DNA of 6,613 nucleotides from Bacteroidales bacterium. Its GTDB lineage: Bacteria; Bacteroidota; Bacteroidia; Bacteroidales; UBA7960. The stretch spans positions 1 to 6,613 of the forward strand of contig PWND01000016.1 of NCBI GenBank assembly GCA_003557965.1, read 5' to 3'. The translations under genes were made by a program, and so were the position numbers. This document shows positions 5,676-6,613 of this stretch, piece by piece; the stretch's first letter is position 1; each line of letters begins with the position of its first letter. Under the pieces are notes generated by a model, which saw nothing but the letters and a program-made list of their open reading frames with translations, made no database searches and was not told the origin of the DNA.

Positions 5676-6602
5676 TTATTCTATGTACAGTACCAGGCCT
5701 TTTAAATATGACCCTTCAGGGTGAAACGCATTGATTGGATGGTCGGCAGGCTGAGTTAACTGATGAATTATACGGGCTTTCCTTTTTGCTGATATAGCTG
5801 CTGATATCACAGTTGACCTGAATAAATTCATATCAACCACCTGCGAACAACTGAATGTAAATAAAAGTCCACCGGAATTGATTTTAGATATTGCTTTTGC
5901 ATTTAACCTTTTATAACCCTGAACAGCATTATGTTTTACTTTTACATGCTTGGCAAAAGCCGGTGGGTCTAAAATTATTATGTCATAACTATCAGTTGTT
6001 TCTTGCAGGAATTCAAGAGTGTCAGCAGTTATGCTTTCGTGATTTTTGGCAGATGGAAAATTCAAAACAATATTACTATTTGCCATTTCAATTGCACTTT
6101 TTGAGCTGTCAACAGAATAAACATGCTTAGCACCTGCTTTAACAGCATAAACAGAAAAGCCACCGGAATAGCAATATGTATTTAAAACAGTTTTATCTTT
6201 AACGTATTCGCCCAGGAGCGCCCTGTTTTCTCTTTGATCAATAAAAAAACCGGTTTTTTGTCCGTTGATAAAGTCAATAATAAACCTATGCCCGTATTCC
6301 TGGACTTCAATATTTTCAACTTTAACACCAAATAAAAAGCCGTCAGTTTCATTATTTATGGCATATTCTTTAGGCAGGGTTTGCCCGCTTTTGTTGTAGA
6401 TACTTAATACACTACTGCCATATAGTTTTTGCAATGCTTTAGCTATGTTGTTAATATTTTTATGCATGCCTATGCTGTGGCATTGAATAACAACATGCTT
6501 GTTATAGTAATCAATAATTAAGCCTGGCAGGTTATCACCTTCTCCATGTACCAACCTGTAAACGGTAGTTTTGATATTGTTTTCAAGTCCGATTTTTTGC
6601 CT
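5676..6602 (-). CDS. rlmI: RlmI-type 23S rRNA (cytosine-C5) methyltransferase, 5'-truncated
   Basis: 308 residues remain of a protein normally near 395; the N-terminal PUA RNA-binding domain (about 85-90 residues) lies beyond the contig edge. The retained part starts RQKIGLENNIKTTVYR and runs into LVHGEGDNLPGLIID (17-31), a region typical of the family that is internal to full-length proteins. The TTG codon at 6552-6554 within it is therefore an ordinary Leu, not a start. The SAM-dependent domain shows QKTGFFIDQREN (115-126), motif I NTYCYSGGF (141-149), acidic VDSS (164-167), LDPPAF (211-216) and the catalytic-type FSCS (250-253), ending with DHP (287-289) and PEG-YLKG (from 295). E. coli RlmI methylates C1962 of 23S rRNA; the exact target here is inferred. 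The frame stays open through the last 11 bases, but these are adapter, so the coding call stops at 6602. Confidence 0.88.
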   Translation of the reverse strand, partial: RQKIGLENNIKTTVYRLVHGEGDNLPGLIIDYYNKHVVIQCHSIGMHKNINNIAKALQKLYGSSVLSIYNKSGQTLPKEYAINNETDGFLFGVKVENIEVQEYGHRFIIDFINGQKTGFFIDQRENRALLGEYVKDKTVLNTYCYSGGFSVYAVKAGAKHVYSVDSSKSAIEMANSNIVLNFPSAKNHESITADTLEFLQETTDSYDIIILDPPAFAKHVKVKHNAVQGYKRLNAKAISKINSGGLLFTFSCSQVVDMNLFRSTVISAAISAKRKARIIHQLTQPADHPINAFHPEGSYLKGLVLYIE

Positions 6603-6613
6603 AGATCGGAAGA
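6603..6613 (+). other. Sequencing adapter remnant at contig end
   Basis: AGATCGGAAGA equals the first 11 bases of the common Illumina adapter (AGATCGGAAGAGC). It sits exactly at the terminus, as expected when an untrimmed read-through base run ends an assembly. The rRNA methyltransferase frame happens to stay open through it, which would add three false residues (Phe-Arg-Ser). Confidence 0.85.

Noticed and set aside
5891..6130. Plus-strand open frame of 79 codons inside the rRNA methyltransferase gene
   Set aside because: Antisense to the SAM-binding motifs; no recognisable protein.

Overview
The window looks like a chromosomal piece of an AT-rich Bacteroidota genome. The best markers are a 41-residue ribosomal protein Thx of the type common in that phylum, a YqgE/AlgH protein of typical length, matches to the Bacteroidota promoter -7 box (TAnnTTTG), and the lack of convincing Shine-Dalgarno sites. 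Nothing suggests phage or plasmid. The right-hand end is a raw contig edge: its last 11 bases match Illumina adapter.

Layout: positions 1-443 are non-coding and hold several repeats, followed by a promoter and A-rich leader for thx (444-569, +). Facing thx, with overlapping stop codons, is a two-gene minus-strand unit: a MurL-type epimerase (1954-3375) and, through an ATGA overlap, a MurD2-type ligase (566-1957). Divergent from murL is yqgE (3459-4025, +). A 277-base convergent intergenic region (4026-4302) holds a second copy of the repeat seen near the left end and a large inverted repeat. Then come two minus-strand genes 38 bases apart: a MATE-family transporter (4303-5637) and, upstream of it, an rRNA methyltransferase of the RlmI type, cut at the contig edge (5676-6602).

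The main biological point is the murL-murD2 pair. In the route known from Xanthomonas, MurD2 adds L-glutamate to UDP-MurNAc-L-Ala and MurL then epimerises the terminal L-Glu to D-Glu. This replaces glutamate racemase (MurI) plus ordinary MurD. The ligase here has Ile at the position of the D-Glu-contacting Lys of E. coli MurD, which fits altered substrate use. The pathway is already described; what merits attention is its apparent presence in a Bacteroidota-like genome as a tightly coupled pair. The other genes are ordinary housekeeping or transport functions. The second point of interest is the intergenic DNA: a dispersed element of about 109 bp with matching inverted ends, a 30-bp-arm inverted repeat built on a 10-bp period, and a short degenerate tandem repeat.
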